From: Limnanthes douglasii subsp. nivea | Lineage: Eukaryota > Streptophyta > Magnoliopsida > Brassicales > Limnanthaceae | Assembly: GCA_036936605.1 (NCBI GenBank) | Contig: JAUPFV010000001.1 | Location: 314,356,809 to 314,420,808, forward strand | DNA: 64,000 bases | Direction of reading: 5' to 3' | Part shown: positions 1 through 10,767 of the stretch, piece by piece | Numbering within the stretch: the first letter of the stretch is position 1 | Layout of the letters: each line of letters opens with the position of its first letter | Translations under genes and position numbers: made by a program | The notes under the pieces: model-generated | Told to the model about the DNA's origin: nothing | Databases searched by the model: none | What the model saw: only the letters and a program-made list of their open reading frames with translations

Positions 1-1060
1 ATTTTTTTACTATCATTTTACAATTCTATACAAGTTTAGATTTTGCATATTGTAGTTTGTCATGTTTCGTAACCTATCTATTATACATTTTTCAAATTAT
101 TAATAAACGGTATTCTATATACAACTAGGTTTTGCAAATGTTGTTAGGTTGCCAATGATAAAAATAAGCATCTAATGTTGATATTTCACCAAATATTTTC
201 TACCACAACAGAAAAATAACAAATATATGAGGAAAACCAATAGATATGGGGTAGTAATAGCCAAAAAATAATTCGTCAAGGCTTTGGTGAAATAATTAAT
301 TTTATTTTCCAAATATGTCGCGTAATACATCTCAAATTTGCTAGAGTATCACTTCGCAAGTTTGTGCAAGTCTAGGCTTCACAATTGTAGCTTGTCATGC
401 TAATCAACTAACTATTACAAGTTTTACAAATTATTAATACACATTTTCACATAAAGGTTAAACTAGGTTTTGCAAATGTTGTCATATACTATAGTAGTAG
501 GTTAGGTTGCAAAATAAAAAGAATAAATATTTAATATTAACATTTCACAAAAAAATATCTACCACAACACAAAAACAACATAAAGATATGAACAAAACAA
601 TAGATAGTGGTTAGAATTATCAAAATTAATTTGCCATGAAATACCTCTATGCGGAAATATTGTATGAAATTCGATATGAATGGATGATGCTTTAATTTTT
701 CATAGTCTGGTAAACAACATACTCAGATTTTCTAGAATCTAGAAAATTGATTGGGCATTTATGAAACGTGGTATGTCGTTGTTTCGAAGTAGTGTACACA
801 TCTAAGACATGTTATTTAGGTTTCGCAATTCAAATAGACTATATTTCATAACTATATACATTATGTTTTGTAAAACATGTTTTATTATATTTCGCAATTC
901 GAGCATGTCATATTTCGCAACTAGAATACAATATATTTTGCAAACCATTTATATAATATGAAACTCTAACAAGACTTGATTTACAAAACATGTCAAACAC
1001 TTAACTTGCAAAACTCTTGCACAGTTGACTATATTATGTTTTGCAACGTTCGTTTGTTTA
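1..1060. repeat. Non-coding region rich in TTTCGCAA/TTTTGCAA words
   Basis: There is no credible gene here. Words of the type TTTCGCAA or TTTTGCAA, and their complements, recur every few tens of bases in AT-rich DNA, most densely at about 810-1050. The same texture occurs at 34600-36220 and 43834-45270, because these are copies of one upstream region. It looks like a decayed satellite or minisatellite, but no clean unit length could be fixed by eye. Confidence 0.45.
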
Positions 1061-2600
1061 TTTGTTTACTTTACAAATTATATGTTTTTTTGCGTCATTA
1101 TCGTGTGGAAAAATAGTACGAACTTTAAATTATTTTTAATTCGTTAATAATCTGATTTAATGGTCGGGATTGACTTGTGTATGGATCTAAAATTTGTTTA
1201 TAATATTAGAAAATATCGTGGCCAAACTTGCCACAGAGCTGGAAAGTTAGTTTGTTTGAGGAATAAAAATATGCATTACTGGTAAGTGTAGCTTCCTCTA
1301 CCTTTGTGATTGTTCTGAAATCTTCCTCTATGGTCATGGTCTTTGACTTTAAGGTAATTGTTTTGTTCTCGTGAGCCTTAAGTGTTGTTCGATTGTTTTT
1401 TTTCATTTTTCATGTTTTTTTCGTTAGTAGAGGCTATACTAAGACTTTTTATGGCTTATTGTAGGTTTTAGAGTTGCTCGAATATACTCTCAAAAGTGAG
1501 AAGAAGTTATTGGAGGCTTGCCCAAGTCAGATCATCCTTATCTGTTAGACTCACGATTATAAGAGTATAGTCGGAGTCTAGACCAACAAGTTTTTTGAAA
1601 TTAGATAAATAATAGGAACAAGAGAGCTCACTAGTGCTAGATTATCAACAATAGATTAAATTTTGTCTAGGAATTCATTCATGCTAGAGGTGTCATTCCT
1701 TGTCGTGTGATATTCTCATTTTAAATAGGAGATCATAGCCTGATTTGTGAACCAAAAAGATTTGTCAAAGCATCTTATAGATGTTTAACTTACTCATTCT
1801 TCAATAGTTATCCTGATATGTTAGGAGTTATAGTGGTGAATAACCACCCAAATAATAACTGGTCTTTAAAGTGTCAGTCTTCAAAAAATGGGTTTGTAAC
1901 TAAAATACCATTTGAGTCAGGTAGAACCTGAGAGGGACAGGAGGGTATCCCCTAAAATGTGGCCAAGTAATTTGTAATGTTAATAACGAGAATAATTGTG
2001 GCTTTTCATAATAAAAAATTTGAACTTTCTAGCTCAAAATTGTTGTTAGTATTACTTATATATATTATATAAGTTTTGTTGGTTACTATCGAATCAAGTA
2101 GAGGATTATAAAAAAATGACTAAGTGTAAATTCGAGATGGTAGAGCTAATATTTATCATTGAAGCTTTCGTGCCGCCAAATGTGAGTATGTGAGAAAGAG
2201 GAGAAATGTTTAATGAAATATATTATATAGGTTTCTTTCTCTTGAAAAAATTGTTACAGCTATTGTACTATATATAATCACAGCTGTACTATATGTAATC
2301 AAAGCTATTCATGCGCTGCATAGAATATTTTCGAAATAGTTACAAAATCTTATCACTAATTATTATGGTCGTTGAATTGTGCATGTTTATTTTGCTTTTG
2401 ATTTGTGACTTGGACCTAATGTATTATTGGACCACGGCTGACCTGATGGATCTTAGGTACAACATATCCTAGCATACTTCGAGCTTCACTTCCAACAGCT
2501 AAGAAAGTCTTGTCCAACTTCGTCTCTTCGAACTAGACAATTCATCTTCTCCATTAGCACAACCTTTTTTCTCCTTTTTTCTCTGTTTAATCAGTTCTGT
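1061..2600. other. Intergenic, no gene seen
   Basis: This stretch upstream of FT-A has only short, AT-rich chance reading frames with no recognisable domain. Codon texture around 1440-1950 is less AT-rich and could be an old transposon or gene fragment, but no family could be assigned. It is repeated at 36219-37758 and 45275-46814. Confidence 0.5.
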
Positions 2601-2620
2601 AATATACTCTATATTAAAAT

Positions 2621-2783
2621 ACCGTATCACTGGTACGTTCGCACCAGTAAATTAGAAACGAGATTAGATCTAGACCCACAATTCAATCCATGAATCAGAT
2701 GAAGCATAAATATAAACTTTAAAAGGACCGTATGATTGGTACGTCTACATCAGTAGCTAATCGAGAATAGATCTAAAACCAAT
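2621..2783. repeat. Pair of diverged direct repeats (~57 bp)
   Basis: Two related segments, about 2621-2680 and 2727-2783, both begin with ACCGTAT followed by TGGTACGT and a CAGTA word, and end near AGATCTA. They lie roughly 106 bp apart. They occur in all three copies of the upstream region. Their role is unknown; they may be the remains of a tandem repeat or of an LTR. Confidence 0.5.
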
Positions 2784-2889
2784 TTTCAGTGCCAATGATT
2801 TTCTAGTATAAGAGCCATGTCTTCACCGATAAATGATATGGATTCGATCTAAGACTACAGACACGCAAATATGTAAGGAAATGCATGTA

Positions 2890-3300
2890 TTTTGAGAAAC
2901 AGCTCGGAGGAACTTCCTAACGAGAGATCTCCTCCACTGTGTCGCCTAAAGAACTGATACCATTGATAATCGCTGTCAATTTCGTTGCAAAGTGGTCTAC
3001 AGACTCTCAGTCGCATTTTTACAGCCTCAAAATCTTCACATTTGCCTCCCTAACTCTTTCCGCACCCACCCATATGCATCTTTCGCAACGTCCTGCTTTT
3101 GCCGAATCGTTCCGACCAACAGCAGAAGGATGTCCTCTCGCATGAGTTGGTAGATTGCTGCCGAAGCTATTCTGTCTTTGCGCATCTCTACATGTTCCAC
3201 ATACTAAATTTAAGCGCATTTTTATGGCCGATGTTGCGTTATTGGTCTTGGTCTTGGTCTGAATCGTTACATTTCCTTCTTTTTCAATGTTGAGTCTGGT
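2890..3300. other. GC-richer island upstream of FT-A, no gene assigned
   Basis: This ~400 bp is clearly less AT-rich than its surroundings and is open in several frames on both strands for 60-70 codons. None of the translations resembles a known domain. It might be a transposon fragment or a distal regulatory element. It is conserved in blocks B and C only because those are recent copies. Confidence 0.35.
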
Positions 3301-3503
3301 CCCATTTGTGCAAAAAATTCATTTAATCTACACGTGTCAAGTTTAACCAACATATTGGCCGATATGGAGTCTATAGGTATATATATTCGGGATTTCCAAC
3401 CCAAATAGCCGTGTCGGGCCTTTTTTTACCAATCTTCTCTAGAATCCCTTAAATTATAAAAATAAGTTGGGTAGGAATATACTACTAAAAGGTGGTTTTA
3501 TGT

Positions 3504-3513
3504 TGTGTATATG
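3504..3513 (+). promoter_or_regulatory. CORE-like CONSTANS response motif, FT-A
   Basis: The motif TGTG-N3-ATG lies 124 bp before the FT-A start codon and overlaps a TGTGG (CCACA on the other strand). TGTG(N2-3)ATG and CCACA are the known binding words for CONSTANS/NF-Y on Arabidopsis FT. Such short words also occur by chance, so the call rests on its position in an FT proximal promoter. Confidence 0.35.
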
Positions 3514-3569
3514 TGGCCAACTTGACTACCATCTTAGGGTAGTAAAAAAAAGATTCTGTTTGCTAGTAG

Positions 3570-3577
3570 TATAAATA
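3570..3577 (+). promoter_or_regulatory. TATA box of FT-A
   Basis: TATAAATA sits 60 bp before the start codon, which would put transcription start near 3600 and give a short 5' leader of about 35 nt. Confidence 0.7.
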
Positions 3578-3636
3578 GACGTGGTGTCCTTCATAAGCAA
3601 TTGTATTATATAACTAGCTAGATTTAGTAAAACACA

Positions 3637-5300
3637 ATGCCAAGAGAGAGAGACCCTCTTATAGTTGGTAGAGTTATAGGTGATGTGTTAGAACCATTTG
3701 TAAGGTCAATCTCTCTTAGGGTTTTATTCAATAATAATAGAGAGATTCACAATGGTTGTGAACTTGAGATTCACAATGGTTGTGAACTTAAACCTTCTCA
3801 AGTGGCTGTTCAACCTAGGGTTTATATTGGTGGAGATGACTTTAGAACCTTTTATACTTTGGTGATTTTCTATCTTTACTCTCTAGTATCTACCATCTTG
3901 TCCTTTATATATACATAATCTTTATTTTTTAACTTTTAATTTTCGTAGGTTATGGTGGATCCTGATGCACCCAGCCCAAGTGATCCATCTTTGAAGGAAT
4001 ATCTGCACTGGTTAGAGATATCTTCATTTTTATTTTTTAAGGGTTTTAACTTTTTAAGATTCTATAAACTCGTCTTTAACTTCCTTTGTTTTCATAGTTT
4101 TTCTAGTACCTGTTTGGCTGTTTGATGTTGAACTGTCCAATCAATATAAAATCTCAGTGACTAAAGACAAGCACATGACATAGGCAGCTACGAACAGTCA
4201 ATTGGTTTTTGCTTTTCTTTTACTGTATATTTTGTTTATTGAACTTTGAAAGTTGGAAAAATGTAGTTTTAGATATTTTCTTTTTTGGTTGAACTTTAGA
4301 TATTTTCAAAGAAAAACATAGACAAAGAAACTTTTTTAATAACTATGATAAAATTCTAAAAGAAATATGTTTTCTTAAGAATAAATAATTCAATGATATA
4401 TCTTTAAGATGCTACGGAGGTTTACGTGAATACATATCCTAACTATATATTTACCAAAAAAAAATCCTAACTATATTACATAATAGTTTTAATTTTGAAT
4501 AAGATTGTGAGACTAAAACCTTTTCCAAAAGAATAATGATAATATTATTTTTTAAAATAATATTCTCTTCCGCACGGTAATATATGTTTATTTAAAAAGT
4601 ATTTTTTATCTATTTTAAATCTACTTCATTAAAAATATAATATATTTATTGTTGTCTATTGATCGTATTGGTTCATTTTTTATATATTTTTTATATAATC
4701 GATAGTTTTTTTAATATTTATTTTTTTAATTTTATAAAATATGTATTGTTAGGACAGAAAGAAAATTGACAATACTACTATTTATTCGCTTATGATATAA
4801 TTCCAAATGTAAAGTTGATATTTGGTCTAAAGATTTTTTTGGAAGGGTTAAACAAGTTGTTAGAAATAAAAGTGTAAATATCATATCAAAATCACACAGT
4901 GACAAGTGTTGAAATCAAAAGGTAATAATTGATCCATTTCTAAATAAAAAAACATCCATTTATAGGGTAGACAAATTCTATGTAACATATATACACTTGT
5001 CCTATTGAATAATTCACCTCGTTACTACTCAAGATTTTTTATTACATATTGCATTTTTAGTTTTTTAAGTTTTCATCCTACTTAAAAATAATTCTTATAC
5101 ATTGTTTACAAATGTTTTGACATTTCCAAACTAATTATTTTGGTTCGGATTAATTTCATCTGTATTAATACTGGTATATTATTTTGAGTATGGAATTCAT
5201 TTAATACAAAATATTTGATATTTCTTTTGCTTATGAATCAAACAGGTTGGTGACTGATATTCCTGCCACCACGGGAGTTAGTTTTGGTTAGTTTTTATTC

Positions 5301-5332
<32 letters not shown>

Positions 5333-5673
5333 TTGATTCGTAATAATATGCAAATTAAATATTTATTAAATTATAATTAAATTTCGTATAATAGTAATAA
5401 TTTATTATATAAATTTTAAGTTGTTAATTTTGTTTTATAATTCTATCAGGACAAGAGATTGTGTGTTATGAAGGTCCACAACCAACAGTGGGCATTCACC
5501 GTTTTGTCTATATATTGTTTCGACAATTAGGAAGGCAAACCGTGTATGCTCCACGTTGGCGTCAAAATTTTAATACAAAAGACTTTGCTGAGCTCTACAA
5601 TCTCGGTTCGCCTGTCGCTGCTGTTTATTTCAATTGTCAGAGGGAGAACGGTTCTGGTGGAAGGAGGCGATAA
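3637..5673 (+). CDS. FT: FT-A: FLOWERING LOCUS T-like florigen (PEBP family)
   Basis: This is a four-exon gene: 3637-3861, 3949-4010, 5246-5286 and 5450-5673. All introns are GT-AG, and exons 2-4 have the classical FT lengths of 62, 41 and 224 bp. The product is 183 aa. FT proteins are mobile PEBP-family signals that move from leaf to shoot apex and act with FD bZIP and 14-3-3 proteins to promote flowering. Visible hallmarks are DPDAP in exon 2, GIHR in exon 4, and the FT-type residues Tyr93 and Gln148 (Arabidopsis Tyr85 and Gln140), which separate FT from TFL1. Two oddities stand out: residues 44-51 repeat residues 36-43, and the exon-4 loop reads APRW rather than APGW (Arabidopsis Gly137 changed to Arg). 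Either could alter or reverse florigen activity. The frame is fully open, so expression is plausible; activity is unknown. Confidence 0.92.
3742..3789 (+). repeat. 24-bp in-frame tandem duplication in FT-A exon 1
   Basis: Bases 3742-3765 and 3766-3789 are identical and encode the eight residues EIHNGCEL twice. This makes exon 1 225 bp instead of the usual 201. FT-B has the same duplication; FT-C does not. Confidence 0.97.
4011..5245 (+). other. FT-A intron 2 (1.2 kb)
   Basis: This AT-rich intron starts GTTAGA and ends AACAG. No nested gene was seen. Its segment from about 4209 onward is where the partial tandem duplicate at 9311 begins. Confidence 0.85.
5301..5326. repeat. (AT)n microsatellite in FT-A intron 3
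   Basis: A pure AT run lies 14 bp into intron 3. It is about 26 bp here, 20 bp in FT-B (40459-40478), 55 bp in FT-D (10371-10425), 53 bp after FT-C exon 3a and 43 bp after exon 3b. It is therefore a length marker for each paralog. Confidence 0.95.
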
Positions 5674-7614
5674 AACGATCACATTCGACTAGTTTTCGAA
5701 TCAAAATAAGACAATGCTTATCAAAATAACAATAGTGGCATTTTTGTAAGGATTATATGTATGATTGTCCTACAACCATAGCCACTTTAATGTATTGCTA
5801 TTACTTAATGTATGATATCTATGTTGGTTTGGATTTATAAAATATGATTTTAATTATCCGGTATCTAAACTAAATTAATGTAATATTTAATAAAATAGGT
5901 TTAAAATTGAAATTATTTTTAGTTATTTAATAAATTTTATTTTGTTTACTAATGCAATAAAGTTGAAGGTTTATTTAAGCATCGTAACAAAGCTTTTATT
6001 TTCATTTTTGGTGATAAAATTACGTGATCGTACACTCAATATATATTCATACAATATGTTTTTATTGAACATGATATTGTTTATGGTCATTCGATTTATA
6101 TAGTCTAAAAGTCAGTAACCTCATTCATCATCGGTATATCTAATAAATGTATATTCGTTTCAATTTGAGTCAAGTTTGTATTTTAACAAAATTCATATGC
6201 ATGTAAGAAAACCTAGAGTTGAATGTTTATTTTATATTCGAGAGACATTAATAAGTTTTTCACACAAAAAATGTATAAAATTGATCAATTATGTCATATT
6301 ATGATCAATTTATTTCTAAAGTAATTTTGAAACTTTAATATTTAATCTTATATTGTCCGTACATTCACTCAACAAACAAACTAATGTATAATACCAATCT
6401 ATTATAATAAGACGTCAAAAAATAATATATTTTCTATTTTAGTCTCATTTCTTGTACATAATTATTTATATATTCAATGTGTATTTTATATTTTATTATT
6501 ATATATAAGACGATTTAATTTTAAACATATATTTCTCTCATATGGTGATCGATTTTTCAAAATTATAAGAATCTTTGAAATTATTCTTCAAGAGATAAAT
6601 TCACATAATTGTTTTTACAGTGATAAATGAAGCTGACCGGATGATGATATTTATGATCAATTTTGACGTTTATGCTTAAGATTTTACAATAACCTCCACA
6701 AATCTTACTTTTATATAATATATAGCCTTCTAACATTGCACCTATTTTTTAAATGATAGTTTCCTTGTTAAAATAATGTATAAGTTTGTTTTCTTCTAGC
6801 AAGGCCAACCATTTGTGTCGTGGGTTCAATTTACATCAAAATCTATTATAACAATAGTTTTTAAAGTGAGATTATATAGATAGAATTATTTTTCTTATTA
6901 TAAGAAATAATAAAAACTATTATATCAACAATTTGAAAATGTTGTTTAAATTTTTTTTTCAAGTTCTCTAAAATGACACGTCTCACTCTTTGCAACTTTA
7001 GTTTAATTTGATTTAGAAATTTTAATCATATATTTTAGTTTGTAATAGTTTTTTATTTTTATAGTCTAACAAAGCCATCTTTTGAAATATCTATTAAATA
7101 ATGATTAGAATCAATAAATTATATCATGTTAGCAAAACTTTATTTATTAACTATATTTCTATTTAAATCTAGATTTCTTATCACATGTCATTTTTTCTCA
7201 TCTAGACTTACAATATAAATATCTTACGTTGTTGCAATTTGAATTTATTTTTATAAAATTCTTAAAGATGGTATATAAATTCTTAGATTCAATATTTCAT
7301 CCACTTTTTTCATACAATGTTAGATATAGTACACAATCAAAGGTCAATTTTGTATATCATCAAACATCAATCAATAATTTTACGAAATTGCTACTCGTTG
7401 TTGTATTATTATCCTTTAGTTGTTTAATAGATACAATTAGACAAACAATTTCCATACTTCATTATAAAATTCAATCTTAAATGAGCACAAATGTACCAGG
7501 ATCATATTGATTTGGTTCAAATGTTGCGCAACTAATACATCGTCTCTTTTTAAATTAATTTTATCGTACAATATAATGTATGCTAAAGATTCAACAACTA
7601 ACTATCGATATCCA

Positions 7615-7648
<34 letters not shown>

Positions 7649-9310
7649 ACAACTAGGAAGCCAAATCATATGTGCACCGTATTGACATAAAAAGTTCAAT
7701 AAAATAGGTTTATGAACTCTATAATCTTATTTTTTCCTATTTTTGTCATTTACTTTGATTTAAACAAAACGTTTGTTGCAAAGAAAAATATATAATACTC
7801 GATTAACTAAATTGTGGCTACTAAAATAAATATGGTTGTATTTTTTTATAGTATTATACGTGTGATTATCCTATAATGATATCTATATATCTATATATAT
7901 TACTTTTAAATAGAAGATATATATATGTTTTTTTGTATTTATGAAACTATTATAAAATATAATTTTAATTATCTAATTTGTAAAACAAACTAGTTCAAAA
8001 TTAATAAAATATAGAACAACATAAGATTGACCCCTAATTTAATGTATGTACATATATAAATGCATAATTATTTATATATTTATATAAATTATATAATTCA
8101 ATGACATAAATTATGATCATTATATGAAACATCTTCAAAATAATTATGGAAATTGTATTTTAATTTTATTAAAAATATATATTTAAATCGTCTACAATAT
8201 ATTACAACGATCGTAATAGTTGTTTTGAATAATAATAAAAATAGTGTTCTCTATATGCATTTTACGATAGGAAATCTTTATATCGTATATTAAATTTGGA
8301 TGGATGAATATAAAATTACTCTAAACATGAAGCTAAATGAGAGGCTTGTAGAGATAGTTTTGTATGTACATGTGAGTATAAAGAAAATGGAAGTGGATAG
8401 AAATATGTTTTCTTTGTGATTAATTTTCTGAAATTTGGAACATAATTTTATGAAACCATAATAAATAATTAGTGGTGTCGAAATATAGAAACCTAGTTGA
8501 TCAAATTAACCTCAACAATGATAATAACTGTGGTCTTGTAATGAGCCTCCGTATAGGACTGAGCGATCGTAAATTATTCTTTAATGTCTTACCTAATCAT
8601 ATTTAAACCATAGAAATACAACACATATTATATGCTAGTATAAACATCACTTGTCCAATTAGCATCAGAAAAAACATAAAGACAAAAATATAACATGATC
8701 TTAAAAAATCAGCTAAAGTCTGATGTATCTTTTAAATAACAAAGTACCAATTTAGGACCATTTTAGTGAGAGTATTAGTAATATGAATGAATTTTCGAAC
8801 AACAAATGTATTAAAAGTAACTAATGATGCGAAAAATATTTTTTGGAATCATACAAATAAACACTTTTATTAAGAAAAAACTGAATAAAAAATATATATG
8901 TACTAATTTATTATGTTCAATGCATATTGGTTTTAATAATAAAAATAATTTATTCTCATTACAATATAAAAAAATTAATTGATTTATTTTTTTAACAAAC
9001 TATCATAACTATCAATTCAAAAATATAAGTAAAGATTATTCTTTATCATATATCTTGTTAGTGTTGGGTAAAGTTACAAAAAATTTATCATTTTTTCTTT
9101 TATTACATGTAATATTATTTTGTTGATATATATATATAGTACCAAGAGATATGGTCCATTTTAATGTGGTCATATTTTTTATGAGGTTTTGGTGATTGTG
9201 TCTTTATTATGAAATGAGTTTTAAAAAATATACTCGCCAATATCTCATATTTCATTTTGAATTTATGTAGTGTATTTTTATATACTTAACATGTGAAAGC
9301 GTTAATTTTT
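5674..9310. other. FT-A 3' flank, no gene seen
   Basis: This very AT-rich 3.6 kb has only chance open frames (for example 7229-7480). It includes an AT microsatellite at about 7620-7646 and another short one near 9127-9140. It aligns along its length with the flanks of FT-D (10768-14335) and FT-C (50541-54275), so it is the inherited 3' flank of the ancestral FT gene. Confidence 0.7.
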
Positions 9311-10315
9311 GCTTTTCTTTTACTGTATATTTTGTTTATTGAACTTTGAAAGTTGGAAAAAGGTAGTTTTAGATATTTTCTTTTTTGGTTGCACTTTAGA
9401 TATTTTCAAAGAAAAACATAGACAAAGAAACCTTTTTTTAATAACTATGATAAAACATTCTAAAAGAAATGTGTTTTCTTAAGAATAAATAATTCAATGT
9501 ATATCTTTAAGATGCTACGAAGGTTTACGTAAATGCATATCCTAACTATATTACATAATAGTTTCAATTTTGAATAAGATTGTGAGACTAAAACCTTTTC
9601 CAAAAGAATAATGATAATATTATTTTTTAAAATAATATTCTCTTCCGCACGGTAATATATGTTTATTTAAAAAGTATTTTTTATCTATTTTAAATCTACT
9701 TCATTAAAAATATAATATATTTATTGTTGTCTATTGATTGTATTGGTTCGTTTTTTATATTTTTTTATGTAAGTGGTAGTTTTTTTTATATTTATTTTTT
9801 AATTTTATAAAATATGTATTGTGGGACAGAAAGAAAATTGACAATGCTACTACTTATTCGTTTATGATATATAATTCCAACGAAAAGTTGATATTTGGTC
9901 TAAAGATTTTTTGGAAGGGTTAAAAAAGTTGCTAGAAAGAAAAGTGTACAAATCATATCAAAAAAGAAAGTGACAAGTGTTGAAATCAAAAAGTAATAAT
10001 TGATTTATTTCTAAAAAAAACACAGCCATTTATAGGGTAGACAAATTCCATGTAACATATATACACTTCTCCTATTGGATAATTCACCTCAATACTACTC
10101 AAGATTATTTATTACATATTGCATTTTTAGTTCTTTAAATTTTCATCCTACTTAAAATATTTTCTTATACATTGTTTATAAATATTTTGATATTTCCAAA
10201 CTAATTATTTTGGTTCGGATTAAATTCATCCTTATTGATACTGGTATGTTATCTTGTATATGGAATTCATTTAATACAAATTATTTGATATTTCATTTGC
10301 TTATGAATCAAACAG

Positions 10316-10367
10316 GTTGGTGACTGATATTCTTGCCGCCACTCGAGTTAGTTTTGGTTAGTTTTTA

Positions 10368-10430
<63 letters not shown>

Positions 10431-10767
10431 TTCGTAATAATATGTAAATTACAGATTTATTAAATTATAATTAAATTTTGTATAATAGTAATACATTGTT
10501 GTATAAATTTTAAGTTGTTAATTTTGTTTTATAATTCTACCAGGACAAGAGATTGTGTGTTATGAAGGTCCACAACCAACCGTGGGCATTCACCGTTTCG
10601 TCTATATATTGTTTCGACAATTGGGAAGGCAAACCGTGTATGCTCCAGGTTGGCGTCAAAATTTTAATACAAAAGACTTTGCTGAGCTCTACAATCTCGG
10701 TTCGCCTGTCGCTGCTGTTTATTTCAATTGTCAAAAGGAAAACGGTTCTGGTGGAAGAAGACGATAA
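10316..10767 (+). pseudogene. FT: FT-D: orphan exons 3-4 of an FT gene
   Basis: Only exon 3 (10316-10356, 41 bp) and exon 4 (10544-10767, 224 bp) are present, with intact splice sites between them. No exons 1-2 lie upstream; sequence before them is duplicated intron 2. Exon 4 is undamaged and keeps the canonical APGW loop, but in exon 3 the conserved PATTG is changed to LAATR. It could only be expressed by splicing from FT-A exon 2 over about 6.3 kb, skipping FT-A exons 3-4. Such splicing is possible but speculative. It is best treated as a pseudogene fragment. Confidence 0.88.
10371..10425. repeat. (AT)n microsatellite in FT-D intron 3
   Basis: This is a 55-bp pure AT run, about twice as long as that in FT-A. 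Confidence 0.95.

Larger units (their letters stand above)
1..8684. repeat. Segmental duplication block A (FT-A and flanks)
   Basis: This block reappears at 35159-43828 with only scattered differences: a few single-base changes (for example near 354, 3245, 5990 and 7837) and length changes in two AT microsatellites and a T run. The offset is 35158 up to the intron-3 microsatellite, then 35152, then 35144 after the second one. The first ~3.7 kb is also repeated at 44215-47900. The left end lies outside the window. Sequence continues past 8684 into the normal FT 3' flank, whereas block B stops at the matching position. Confidence 0.95.

Noticed and set aside
1206..1406. 66-codon - strand frame repeated in all three upstream copies
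   Set aside because: Identical because the DNA is recently duplicated, not through selection; low-complexity Thr/Lys composition and no family match.
3019..3219. Open frames on both strands in the GC-richer island (2939-3293)
   Set aside because: Overlapping frames on both strands, none with a recognisable domain or start context. Conservation in the three copies only reflects recent duplication.
7229..7480. 83-codon open frame downstream of FT-A (also 42381-42632 and, shortened, 51990-52247)
   Set aside because: It is made of AT-rich low-complexity codons and is disrupted in the FT-C and FT-D flanks, with no domain. It is a chance frame in duplicated flank DNA.
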